From Sphaerolaimus hirsutus (Eukaryota; Nematoda; Chromadorea; Monhysterida; Sphaerolaimidae), in NCBI GenBank assembly GCA_964036195.1, contig OZ038459.1, positions 16,179,206-16,243,205 on the forward strand: a stretch of DNA of 64,000 nt, written 5' to 3'. How positions within the stretch are numbered: position 1 is the stretch's first letter; each line of letters begins with the position of its first letter. The notes below the pieces were generated by a model. The model was not told the DNA's origin. It saw nothing but the letters and a program-made list of their open reading frames with translations, and did no database searches. This document shows positions 51,601 to 61,258 of this stretch, in pieces. A program made the position numbers and the translations under genes.

Positions 51601-52490
51601 GCGTGGGTACGATATCGATTGGCGACTACCACACGTATCTATTCTTCTCCGGAGATAGTCCGCTGGGGAACTTTTTTAGGGCCCCTATTCCACTAATGGG
51701 CGATCTGTACGTGCCGTCATCTGAGCACTTGTATCACGTTCTGCAGTTGATCTTTAGCGGGGATCACGATTTGATTGTGCCCCTGCTCAGACACTCGGAG
51801 CCTAGTCGCTGCAAGTCTCAGATGACGTCCTGGCGTAGGGAGGGTAGAATCGCCGGCTGGAAACAGAAACAGCAGGAGTGGCACAACTGCGGTCTTGCCG
51901 TTGCAGCCATGCACGCTGTTTTGCGACTCAAGCTGGCGACCTGCCCGGCCTACCGGAACGCCCTCGCTAACAACCCCGACTCGATTTTTATCGAGGCGAG
52001 CCCACACGACCCGTTCTGGGGTATTAAACAAGGCATGAACGACCGGACTCTTTGGACAAGCGTAGAGACGTGGGGTGACAACTGGCTGGGCCGGCTGCAT
52101 ATGACAATGGCGGAGCAACTAGCACGTGAACCCGCACCGCGTCCGTGGCCTGTTCTGAGCCTGAATGAATTGGCGATGTCCACCCTTGCGAAATGCAGAG
52201 GCGCCGTCCAACGGCCACGACCGCTTCAACCGCTGTCCACTGCACTCGTGGATAGAATTGCACGGTGCAGGGCGGTGCGGCGGTATGCCCCCAGTGAAAT
52301 TCCGCCAACTATCACGACCGTGCAGTTTGTCCAAGGCCAAGATCCGGCCATTGCGATCGGACAGCAGGTGGAATTGGGCCAGCGCCCCATCCCGCAACTT
52401 GCAGTGATTGAACGCGAGCACAACCTGCCGCGAGGGGCAAATAAGGCCGCTCGTAGGGTACACCGCCTGCGTCAGGTCCGCACTAAGTAG
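45678..52490 (+). CDS. Long cargo protein with C-terminal NADAR domain
   Basis: Two long open stretches in the same frame (45678-47222 and 47298-52490) are separated only by TGA codons at 47220 and 47295. An intron at 47212-47307 (96 nt; donor GTAATC, branch-like TACTGAC, acceptor TTGACAG) removes both and keeps frame, giving about 2,240 residues. Most of the protein matches nothing I know. The C-terminal part (about 51610-52110) is a NADAR domain: FFSGDSPLGNFF, the SSEH motif, then a Trp-rich insert and FIEASPHDPFWGI followed by GDNWLGRLHM. Known NADAR proteins bind ADP-ribose-related ligands, and several remove ADP-ribose from guanine in DNA. Here it could counter ADP-ribosylation by the host, which is inference. 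The region is GC-rich compared with the flanks. Confidence 0.8.
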
Positions 52491-52521
52491 CTTGTACCAG
52501 GCAATAGAGGAGTGCGGTGTG

Positions 52522-52584
52522 TGGGTGTCGGGACTAAAATGCCAAGCCTACGCCCTTGGGATTGTCCCGGCGCAAATACACCCA
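52522..52584 (+). other. RNA hairpin motif, copy 11
   Basis: Outer TGGGTGT/ACACCCA and CGGGAC/GTCCCG; inner CCAAG/CTTGG. Confidence 0.9.
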
Positions 52585-52654
52585 ACTCCTTGATGTCTGA
52601 TCGATTTTATTTTGACAATTGTGTGATGGCTATACTTTTATATGAGCTAATTAG

Positions 52655-52701
52655 CCGGAGGATTAAAGTCCCAAGCCTACGCCCCTGGGATTATCCAACG
52701 G
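52655..52701 (+). other. RNA hairpin motif, copy 12
   Basis: Outer CCG/CGG and GGAT/ATCC; inner CCCA/TGGG. Confidence 0.85.
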
Positions 52702-52757
52702 TGATGTCAGAATTATCGAAATTTATTTATACGGTTATCCTTGCCATGACGGCGCAA

Positions 52758-52816
52758 TGCGGTGTTGGGGTCTAAAGTGCCAGACCTACGTCTCTGGGAT
52801 TGCCCCCAGCACTGCG
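52758..52816 (+). other. RNA hairpin motif, copy 13
   Basis: Outer GTG-TTGGGG paired with CCCCCAG-CAC; inner CCAGA/TCTGG. Confidence 0.88.
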
Positions 52817-52928
52817 TGGCGACGTACTGACGAGGTATTGTTATAATGCCTCACACAGTTGTGCAACGATTTCAAAATGCTACTTATGTTTCGAAATAAA
52901 AGGGGTCTTTTTCTGCAGTACACGTGCG

Positions 52929-53000
52929 CTATGATGACTGACTGATGAATTAAAGTCCCAAGCCTACGCCCCTGGGATTATTCTGACGCCAGCCGCATAG
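52929..53000 (+). other. RNA hairpin motif, copy 14
   Basis: Outer CTATG/CATAG, CTG/CAG and GAAT/ATTC; inner CCCA/TGGG. Confidence 0.85.
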
Positions 53001-53043
53001 TCGCCAGAATTTCATGCCCTGATTGACAGTTTTATCATGTAAT

Positions 53044-53107
53044 GTGCCGTCGGTGGCTAAAGTGCCAAGCCTATGTCCCTGGGACTGCCACTGGTGACAC
53101 ACGGCAT
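53044..53107 (+). other. RNA hairpin motif, copy 15
   Basis: Outer TGCCGT/ACGGCA and GTGGC/GCCAC; inner CCA/TGG; loop CCTATG. Confidence 0.88.
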
Positions 53108-53235
53108 GGTATTGCTGGTCTTCCCAAATCGACAATCACTTGTCTCGCCCTTTAACCTCATCGAATTTCGCAATTCATCCAAATATCTGGAAACCAACAA
53201 CTGTAATTATTTGTTTTTCGGAAACAGTGTCACTT

Positions 53236-53306
53236 CGCAATGCGGTCTGGTGCCTAAAATGCCAAGCCTACGCCCTTGGGATTGTCACCAGCCGTGTAGC
53301 GTTGTG
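53236..53306 (+). other. RNA hairpin motif, copy 16
   Basis: Outer CTGGTG/CACCAG plus a GCAATGC/GCGTTGT-type stem with wobble; inner CCAAG/CTTGG. Confidence 0.88.
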
Positions 53307-53491
53307 GTACGTAAATGAGTTCAAATAACCTCAGGAAACAAACTAATTGGTCTCAAGATTTAATAGTCACGCCGCCTGCTTCGTTTGCGATTTTTATTCT
53401 TCATTTTTTTGCGCAGTTTTCGTCATTCCCCTCGCATTTTTGGGACTTTTTCCCTTATTCTTGTCACTTTTGAGTTGCCACAGTGTCACTT

Positions 53492-53562
53492 CGCAACGCG
53501 GTCTGGTGCCTAAAATGCCAAGCCTACGCCCTTGGGATTGTCACCAGCCGTGTAGCGTTGTG
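53492..53562 (+). other. RNA hairpin motif, copy 17
   Basis: Like copy 16, but the outer stem reads CAACGC/GCGTTG: the T to C change in the 5' arm turns a wobble or mismatch into a Watson-Crick pair. Confidence 0.9.
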
Positions 53563-53749
53563 GTGCGTAAAATGGGTACAAATATTTTTAGGGAATAAAA
53601 TTTAATGGTCTCAAGATTTAATAGTCACGCCGCCTGCTTCGTTTGCGATTTTTATTCTTCATTTTTTTGCGCAGTTTTCGTCATTCCCCTCGCATTTTTG
53701 GGACTTTTTCCCTTATTCTTGTCACTTTTGAGTTGCCACAGTGTCACTT

Positions 53750-53820
53750 CGCAACGCGGTCTGGTGCCTAAAATGCCAAGCCTACGCCCTTGGGATTGTC
53801 ACCAGCCGTGTAGCGTTGTG
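53750..53820 (+). other. RNA hairpin motif, copy 18
   Basis: Same as copy 17 in the second tandem unit. Confidence 0.9.
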
Positions 53821-54032
53821 GTGCGTAAAATGGGTACAAATATTTTTAGGGAATAAAATTTAATGGTCTCAGGATTAATAGTTATGCCGTCCGCCGCATT
53901 TGCGATTTTATATCCTTCATTTTTGCGCATTTTTCTGCCATTTTTCTCGCACTTTGGGACTTTTTCCCTATTCTTGTCATTTTGAGCTGCCATTGTTATT
54001 TTTGTGCGATGAGTAGTAATTTATAAGGGCGC

Positions 54033-54101
54033 GGTGTGTGCGCGTTGGAACCTAAAGCGCCAAGCCTACGTCCTTGGGGTTGGTATCAGCACACACACAC
54101 C
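54033..54101 (+). other. RNA hairpin motif, copy 19
   Basis: Outer GGTGTGTGC/GCACACACACC and ACC/GGT; inner CCAAG/CTTGG. Confidence 0.85.
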
Positions 54102-54174
54102 TAACTCTCTCTTTTAAATGAAAGGAAATTTTCCATTTTTGATTGCAACCTTGTATACATTTGTGGTATCACGT

Positions 54175-54248
54175 CTCTGAGGGCCAGGTTGAGGGGTTAA
54201 AGTGCCAAGCCTACGTCCCTGGGACTACCCCATGGCCTGGACCCAGAG
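54175..54248 (+). other. RNA hairpin motif, copy 20
   Basis: Outer CTCTG/CAGAG, CCAGG/CCTGG and GGGGT/ACCCC; inner CCA/TGG. Confidence 0.92.
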
Positions 54249-54792
54249 GCAAGGTAAAAATTTGTGTTTCTTCACGCCGCGCAATTTTGAGTTGTTTTAA
54301 ATAGTTATACCTCGACCATACTGAGCATCGCTGTAAATAATTATTCTTAGCTTCCTACGCCGCTTTTGTATTTTACCTGTATTTAACAAAACCGCGTGGT
54401 CACATTGAAGAGGGCCCCTGGCTTTACATGTGTATTTAGAAATATCAGGACGGCCCCGGTCATTGTGTAATTATTTGGGACTGGACTCATGGAATTTTGT
54501 GCACACAGTTTTTCCTTTAAAACTCCAGTGACCTTGAACACTTTCTTTTAAACAGCCACCTGGATAAAGACTTTTTGCTTCCCACATTTAAAGTAATCAC
54601 CAATAATTTTTGCTGGTTATGGCTGGGAACAAATTTTTGCAGCCACACAGTGGCCATATTAGTGGAAAACAGTTTAGTTCAGTTTCACTTCAATCTTCAT
54701 GTTTTTTCCAAAAATTTTCTCATGTTTTCCTTGAAACTTTAACGGAATATTTTTGCACAGGAAACACTTTTCTGCATCTATCCTTCTTGACT

Positions 54793-55362
54793 ATGGATCA
54801 AAATCAAAATGCTGGCCACACTCATTGCTTGACAATGTCTGTCATGACTGGTTCACCAAATATAAATTTCCATGAATTTATGTACCAAGGAGACAATGAA
54901 ATTGTCATGCGTGTGACCGCTGGAGAAATGCGGCTCACACAGCCACTTCAACGTGAGCTTGATTGGCAAGATCCCCGTCGCGAAAAGTGAGAATTTTCAT
55001 GGGTTCAGCGTGAAAAAAAACTGTGTATAATGACCAAAATTTCTTTCAGCTTGAGTGAATCTGTCCTTCTGTGGGGAAACACGGCTTTTGGAAATGACCA
55101 GCCACTGTTGGCAATAACTGGCCATGTGGCACCGATTCAACAATGTCAAATCCATGGCACTGGCACCCCAATGCAAGTACCGGCCCACTGTCTACCGAAT
55201 AGGGAGTCGTCGATTTCACCAACTGATTTCACTTATGACCCGCATCTTTCTGTCGGGCCCCCCATGCATGTGACCACGCGAGTTATTAATTCACATAGTT
55301 TTCCTATCAATATCACCCTGGAACAGATTGGCAATTTCGTAGATATCAAATTGCAATTTTAA
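54793..55362 (+). CDS. Small spliced cargo protein, relative of the 19-22 kb family
   Basis: Exon 1 (54793 to about 54987) starts MDQNQNAGHTHC. Donor GAAAA|GTGAGA, acceptor TTTCTTTCAG at about 55049, then an exon to the stop at 55362. Phases match (2+1). About 167 residues, rich in short strands. The second exon begins SESVLLWGNTAFGNDQPLL and has AITGHV, then VINSHSFPINITLEQ. Intron place and these patterns align with the plus-strand gene at 19525-19964 and loosely with paralogues A-C. Having an intron in the sense strand of an LTR element is unusual, since reverse transcription of spliced RNA would remove it. Function unknown. Confidence 0.6.
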
Positions 55363-56204
55363 TGGCTTCGATCCTGCGTTGAGTATTATTTCCTTTCCGC
55401 TTTGAGGTAAACGTAGTAATTCCAACAACAACATTTGCCAAATTTATTTGTGTACCCGCTATTATCTCTTTTTACTATGGTGCAGGTGAACCACGACGCG
55501 TACTGATTCAGTTTCTAGTGTGAGTTGGGTGCAGCGGTCTAAAGTGCCAAGCCTACGTCCCTGGGACTGACCAAAGCACCCATTGTGTATGTTTTGATAT
55601 CGCTTTTCTGAAATTTTCTCTTAGTAAGCGCAGTCACTTAGTTGCACGCGGTGATTTTTTGGTAATTGCGGGAGGTAAACCGCCTGAGCCATGAGCTTGT
55701 GAAGTTAGCCGCGAATTTGATTAGTAGCTGCGTTTGTGCCACCAAGATTAGATGCCATTGTTTTTGTGCTGCGAGAATTGTTAGCTGAATGTTTTCTACC
55801 GGGATCCCTTTTGTGAATTGTTGTATTTCGTGCTGTTGTGAATATTTTCTAGCCCTCGTAGTTGGTTTTGTTTAGTCGCGTTTAGTTTATATTTTTAGTG
55901 GCATTCCACTTGTCTTCCGGTCTCACTTACGGTTCTCACGATTCTGCCTTTAAAATTTTTCTTGCCATAATCTTAGATTCGGTTTCGACGCTTTATTAGG
56001 GTGCTTCCAGTGCACATGTTGGCGTACTTTCCAGGGTTCCACTTGCGGTCTAGTAGCAATTTTAACGTACCTCAAATATCTACCTGCAATACACCGCAAC
56101 GCTTTAAATACATGAAAAATATCAACATCAGTCTCGACAGTTCCTTGTAAATAGTATATAACACCCTCTTCGCTGCTGTTACGCTGACTAACCCGCGCTT
56201 TTAG
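55363..56204 (+). other. Cargo 3' non-coding segment
   Basis: Contains one hairpin (55526-55582). Otherwise T-rich sequence with no ORF of note. Confidence 0.6.
55526..55582 (+). other. RN hairpin motif, copy 21
   Basis: An RNA hairpin of the same family: outer TGGGTGC/GCACCCA and GGTC/GACC; inner CCA/TGG; loop CCTACG. Confidence 0.92.
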
Positions 56205-56220
56205 AAAAGGGGGGAGGAAG
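56205..56220 (+). other. 3' polypurine tract
   Basis: AAAAGGGGGGAGGAAG, 48 bp upstream of the 3' LTR start as defined by the target duplication. TGTGATGCC directly follows it, so the original LTR may have begun at 56221. Confidence 0.75.
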
Positions 56221-56268
56221 TGTGATGCCTGTTCGCGCTGGGCCAGCGCTCAAAAGGTCGGTATAGTA

Positions 56269-59200
56269 TGTAATGCGAGAACTGACGGCGGGCCACCAAA
56301 GTGCCAGACCTATGTCTCTGGGACGGTGACCCAGCGTCAATATGTAATGCGAGAACTGACGGCGGGCCACCAAAGTGCCAGACCTATGTCTCTGGGACGG
56401 TGACCCAGCGTCAATTAACGCATACAAGCCCTAATTATGGCGCTTTAGCCGCCGGAAATGCCATACGGGCCATCTTTAGACCCAAGTGACGTCATCACGA
56501 CGTCGCCCCATACGAAACCTAATTTATAGGAAACTTACGGCGCAATGGACGCCAACTATGGTAATTGGCGCCAGGTCACCAAAGTGCCAGACCTACGCCT
56601 CTGGGACGGTGATTCAGCGCGAATTACCATAGAACGGTAAATCGATGGCGCTATGCCGCCGGCCCTAATTAGCAAAACGGCTTAATTAGCCGCTTCTAGT
56701 TGTGAAAAGGCCGGGTGACGTCATTCGACATCCCCGGGAATGGAACCTAAATTTTGTGAAACTTACGGCGCTTTTATTAAAAAGAAAAGCAGCGCCGAGT
56801 GAAAACTGTGTTTCCGAGTGTGGCGATCAAACGAGCCCCGGCGAACGACTTCGACAGCCGCGACAGCGCCGCGCCGCCGCCATTCGACACCCGCTGACCG
56901 CCGGAACCCGGGAGAGGGGGATTTTGGTGTTTTGGGGATTTTTGTGAATCTGTCGAATCGGTCACTTTTGGCCGAGTGCCAACTCTCTGAAAACGGCACC
57001 TAGTGTATTTTCGAGGGGGGTTAAGCACTGTCGCCGTATTTGGGCGACAGTTTATCGCTCAAAACTCGTAAATTCACCCCCTACCCAGTTCCCGCGAGCG
57101 TCGATAGCGTTGGCCGCCGGGAACGTCCGCGGAGCGACAGACCTCGGCCGCTCAGAGTTCTTGGTGGGAGTGGCCACCGGAAGGGAGGGCCCCGATAGCT
57201 CCAGAAGCCTACGTCCTTCGGAGTAGAGACGGGTCAACCCTTCTGGAGGGATATGTGCCTTAGGTTAAAAATTAGTAAAGGAAATTGGAAGAGTGCCAAA
57301 AGGGCCGTTTTTGTGTGTAACTTGGCACATATCCCGCAGCCATTGCTGCCACAGGGAGGAGTTTTGTGATTTTGTAGGGTGTAGGAGTAGGTTTAGGGAG
57401 TAGGTTCGCGGTAGGTGCCGCGGTATGTGATTTATGGCGCGTATATTTGTGTTTATTTGTATTTAATTACCCACCTAACCCCCTTAGTTTGTGATAATTG
57501 CATGTGTTTGTGATTGTATTTCTACGTTTGCACTTATTTCTGTGTTTCGCACGTATTTCTGTGTTTGCACTTTTGCAGTTTGTGTTTACTTCGCGTCAGT
57601 CGATTGGTACGCTGGTTGGACGAGCTCACGTTTGAGCGAACACGGTTGTTTTTGTGTTTTGGTCCTTTTGCACTTGTTTGCAGTGTTCGAGTAGCTGTGG
57701 ATTTACTTGGCACGTTCCCAATGGTATCACGTTTAGTTTTGGAGAGTTTCGCTCAGTTGAGTCATTTTTAGCTGTTAGTTGTGCGTTTACATTTGGTAGG
57801 TTACTGTAGGTGGTTATTTCCTAGTTTGGCACAGTTCCAAGTTTGGTTTCATTAGCTGGCTGAGTGCCAGAAGAAAGGTGTTCCTGAATGTCAAGTCACC
57901 ATCCCCTTGTTCCATTAAAAAGTAACCCTTGTGGTACTTGGCTTGGTTCAGCTGAAGTCACTTATTTTCGGTACACTTTCGAATGCACTTTCGTGATTGG
58001 TTGGCTCCGCCCAGCTGCAAACCGGTTTTGGGCACTTCAAACCTATAAAAGAGAGCCCCAATCTTGTGTTTGTCATCAGTCTATTCAATTCAAATTCTAA
58101 TTACTAAGTCAGTGATTTACCAGCTGAAATGAGCCTACCCTTGGTTATTCATTCTCTGCTAACTCTGGCATAGGCCTTCTCTTCCCTCTGCACGGTGACA
58201 TTTAGGTTCACAGGGGCAGGAGTGGCCACACGGAGCTGCCGGTATAGCTAAGATAGGGTGTTGTATGGGGAGAACCCACCATCTGTGATGCTTACTGTAC
58301 GTCTGGACCTCTGTGGACTTGTTTTAGGCGTAGTATAAGCTGAAGTAGGCTGTACACCTATTGACTCGCTCTAGGCTTTCGTAAGGGCCCAAACAGTTGT
58401 GCTACGTCGTTGTAGATTACTTTTGATAGTGGTGCTGTGCCAAGCTAGGACTTAAGTACCTGGACTTGTGTGGTCTCTTACCAGTGTACCGTATTGCTAT
58501 CCTCACCTGTCTGGTTTAGCTTATATGACCCTGAGTGTTATTTAGTCATTTTTATGTTAATGTTTTGATTTGGGAAGTGGAAAGGTAAATTGGAAATATT
58601 CAAATACTTTGGAAACTCTATTTTTTTTGCAAACGTGATTCGAGAAACCCAATTAGTGTAATTCAAGCTTACTCTGGTGCAACTAATTCTCTACTCAATC
58701 TATTGGCTCATTCCAGCTAGTGGATCTAATTATTTCTAATTCTGATTGGTGAAATCATGATGGAAGTTGCTTTTATCTGCTTGCATTCGAGTGATGTTCA
58801 ATTGTCGGTTTTCGAAGCGTGGGCGAACCTTGTTTCTGTTTCTGAAAGTGCGCCGAGTTCTGAAGGTTTCTGGGAGGTTGAGGATTTGGAAATGGGCCCC
58901 GTTTTTGATAGTTTTGAACCCGTGTCGGAAATGTTTCAAATTCAGCGAAGGGCCACGTACGCGGAAAAGGTTCAGGGCGCCGGTGATTTTGTTGTTGATT
59001 CTGTCTTGCCCAATGGCGAAGTGGTTTGCGATGCTTCTCAGCAGTGGTTGCTTGATCACTTGATCATAGAGCCGACTTTTATTGAGCCCGGAATTTGTGG
59101 TGTTTCTGAGAAAACTGCTGAGAGGCTGAAGAAAACTGTGCAGCCTAGAAACCTTTGGTATTTGGTGGGTAAGAGAGGGAAATTACAGCCGCACGTCATT

Positions 59201-59650
59201 CGCCGCAAGCTTTTGCAATTTGCGCGACCGGACTTTGTTAGCTGTGGCAACCAAGTAGACCGAAAAGCTCAGAAGCCTACGTCCTTCGGAGTAGCTAGGT
59301 CGAAAGGCACCAAGCTGGTGAAGTTTGGCAGACAGGGTTCCCGCGCACGCGGCAAGCGTAGGGCTTGTAGGGCAATTGTTGATCGTCCGGTGGACATTAT
59401 GCCGTTCGTTGAATTATCGGAATTGTGCGATTATTTGGTTGGCGTGTTGCCATCGTTTGTCGTTCCACGGGTGCAGAAGGCAGTTAAGTCCCCTGTTAGG
59501 TGCTGTACATTTGGCGTAATTAGGCAGGATGGACTGCATGAGCGCATCGTTGAAAGTTCTGACGGAAGTGGACATTGTCCAAGGTGTTGCTATTTGGCCC
59601 ACAATGGGATCAGAAGTGAAGTTGCAGTACCCGGGGGTCCGCTATATTAT
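56269..59650 (+). repeat. 3' LTR
   Basis: Copy of 29960-33341 with two differences seen. It carries hairpin copies at 56283-56339, 56357-56413, 56557-56631, 57199-57223 and 59267-59295, and the promoter at 58044-58081. The gag start at 58757 is also present; from it the frame runs out of the LTR into the MITE and stops at 59911 (384 codons, an artefact of the LTR copy unless transcribed from here). Confidence 0.95.
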
Positions 59651-59821
59651 ATATGCCCTGCTATACCAAAAGCAAAATATCGAAATATCGAAAATATCGA
59701 AATATCGATATCGAATATCGAATATCGATATCGAGGGTCCATATCGTATCGATATCGAATATCGAGTTTCAGAAAAAAATATCGAATATCGATATCGAAA
59801 AGTCATATCGTCCCAACCCTA
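59651..59821. mobile_element. hAT-type MITE, right part
   Basis: ATATCG repeats followed by ATATCGTCCCAACCCTA, the inverse of the left end at 29403, and the second AACAAGAG target duplication at 59822-59829. Confidence 0.9.
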
Positions 59822-59830
59822 AACAAGAGT

Positions 59831-61175
59831 GTACCGAGTGGCGCACGTCAGGCACACGTGCCGTTTCAATGGCTAGGGCCCATTCCGCATCAAAGCCCAT
59901 TCCGCATGTAGACCCATTATAGACACATTATGCCTGCAGGGGTAAGAAAAGGGGGTGGATAACACCACCCCAAACCGCCCAGCTATCTATCTATCCCTGG
60001 CGCAAATTTTGTTGGTTACATTCCCTTGAAAACCCCCACACCCGCAAATTGCCTAGCTATCTAGCTATTTGGAGCGCTTTTGAGCAATTTTACCCTTATT
60101 TTCACCAAAATTCCCTAATTTTCCTACATCTTATAGATTTTCACCTTCAAAATAAATAGGTGATGTGTTTTATTACCTATTTTCAACATGGCTGGTATAA
60201 TTAAATGTGTTCCGGGTCAACATGCGGGATGGGTTTAGATGCGGAATGGTACACTGCCGTTTCAATTGGCTCTCAACGCGTCAATTTTGAATGAAAACTG
60301 CTCAAATTTGCTATGGGAGTAGATACATGTCCCCCATTTGTTGTGTTAAATGCATAATTTCATATCGCAAACTTTCATGTCGGAACGTGAAGGACAGTTC
60401 CATGTGTGTGAACATGTCACATTGTGTTTGGATGCGCTGCGGTGCAAATGGTTGAACAGCAACAGCAAAATGCTGTACTTTCAAGATGCGGTCAAGCTGA
60501 CAAATTAACATATAAAGTGGGGTGCATTTATCTACTTCCATGCCAAATTTAGACTATCTTTATGAAGAATTGGTGCTTTGGTAGCTGATTTAAACTGTGC
60601 ACCACGTTCAAACACGTATGAAACTGCCTCACGATTAGGGTTCAAACGGGATTGACTTTTCGGGATCGGGATTGGTTTTTTGAGATTTCGGGATCGGGAT
60701 TGGCTTTTTTTCGGGATCGGGATTGGGGTCTTGGGATAGAGATTTTGGCCAATGTTTTGGCATCCACAGTTGTTCATAAAGGTCTAAAAACACTGTTGGA
60801 TGCCAGAAACGTGGCATAAAATGAACGCTGGGGGTTTGCGTTCACATTTTTGCATGAAAAACGTCGTTGTTTCACGTTTCATAATTACTACTAATTTTTC
60901 CGGGATCGGGATCCCGGACTTTGGAGTTTCTCGGGATCGGGATTTGAAAAGTTTCGGGATCGGGATCGGGACTGCTAAATCCCGGAATTTCACGGGATCC
61001 GGGATCGGGATCCCGTTTGAACCCTACTCACGATATCAAATTATTCACTTAACACAACAAATGGGGGACATTTATCTACTCCCACACCAAATTTGAGCAG
61101 TTTTCATTCAAAATTGACGTGTTGGGAGCAAATTGAAGCAGTGCGCCTGACGTGGGCCACCCGGTACATCGACCA
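59831..61175. mobile_element. Older inverted-repeat element, twice interrupted
   Basis: Left end GTACCGAGTGGCGCACGTCA and right end rc GTACCGGGTGGCCCACGTCA, with inner arms sharing TCAATTTTGAATGAAAACTG and ATGTCCCCCATTTGTTGTGT. A block at 59878-60262 with TIR-like ends (CCATTCCGCATC) interrupts the left arm, and a hAT MITE (60636-61026) sits in the middle. No coding capacity. Confidence 0.7.
60636..61026. mobile_element. hAT-type MITE, 391 bp, CGGGATCGGGATTGG arrays
   Basis: TIRs TAGGGTTCAAACGGGAT and ATCCCGTTTGAACCCTA, with perfect 8-bp flanking duplications CTCACGAT (60628-60635 and 61027-61034). Subterminal arrays of GGGATCGGGATT units on both sides. Confidence 0.93.
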
Positions 61176-61258
61176 GCCATTGTATTTATAGCTTAGGGCT
61201 GGTATCCCAAATCTCGATCGTGTACCCGCGCACATCCCCCCCAAACCCCTCAACCAAC

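Larger units (their letters stand above)
53345..53862 (+). repeat. 258-bp tandem repeat, two full copies
   Basis: 53345-53602 and 53603-53860 look identical, each with one hairpin. Partial, diverged units lie on both sides (53230-53344 and 53863-54000). Confidence 0.9.
52491..54792 (+). other. Non-coding cargo segment, hairpin array
   Basis: Holds ten of the hairpin motifs in about 1.75 kb (52522-54248) and a 258-bp tandem repeat. No convincing ORF. Confidence 0.75.
29960..59650 (+). mobile_element. Giant Ty3/Gypsy-type LTR retroelement, about 29.7 kb
   Basis: Two LTRs of about 3.38 kb in direct orientation, a primer-binding site, gag-pol, a long cargo region and a 3' polypurine tract. The 5-bp direct repeat ATATG flanks the element (29955-29959 and 59651-59655); the exact LTR end is ambiguous by one or two bases. 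I saw only two LTR differences (31027/57336 and 31270/57579), so the insertion is very recent. It lies antisense to OSBPL9 in intron 1. It is far larger than usual Ty3/Gypsy elements (5-10 kb) and comparable to known giants such as plant Ogre and planarian Burro. Coding frames are open, so it may be active. Confidence 0.95.

Noticed and set aside
56221..56268. 3' LTR starting at TGTGATGCC
   Set aside because: It follows the polypurine tract directly, but the 5' LTR lacks these 48 bp and the ATATG duplication fits a start at 56269; kept as an alternative only.
58757..59911. 384-codon ORF at the right LTR
   Set aside because: Its first 298 codons are the LTR copy of gag; the rest reads into the MITE and flanking repeats, so it is not an independent gene.
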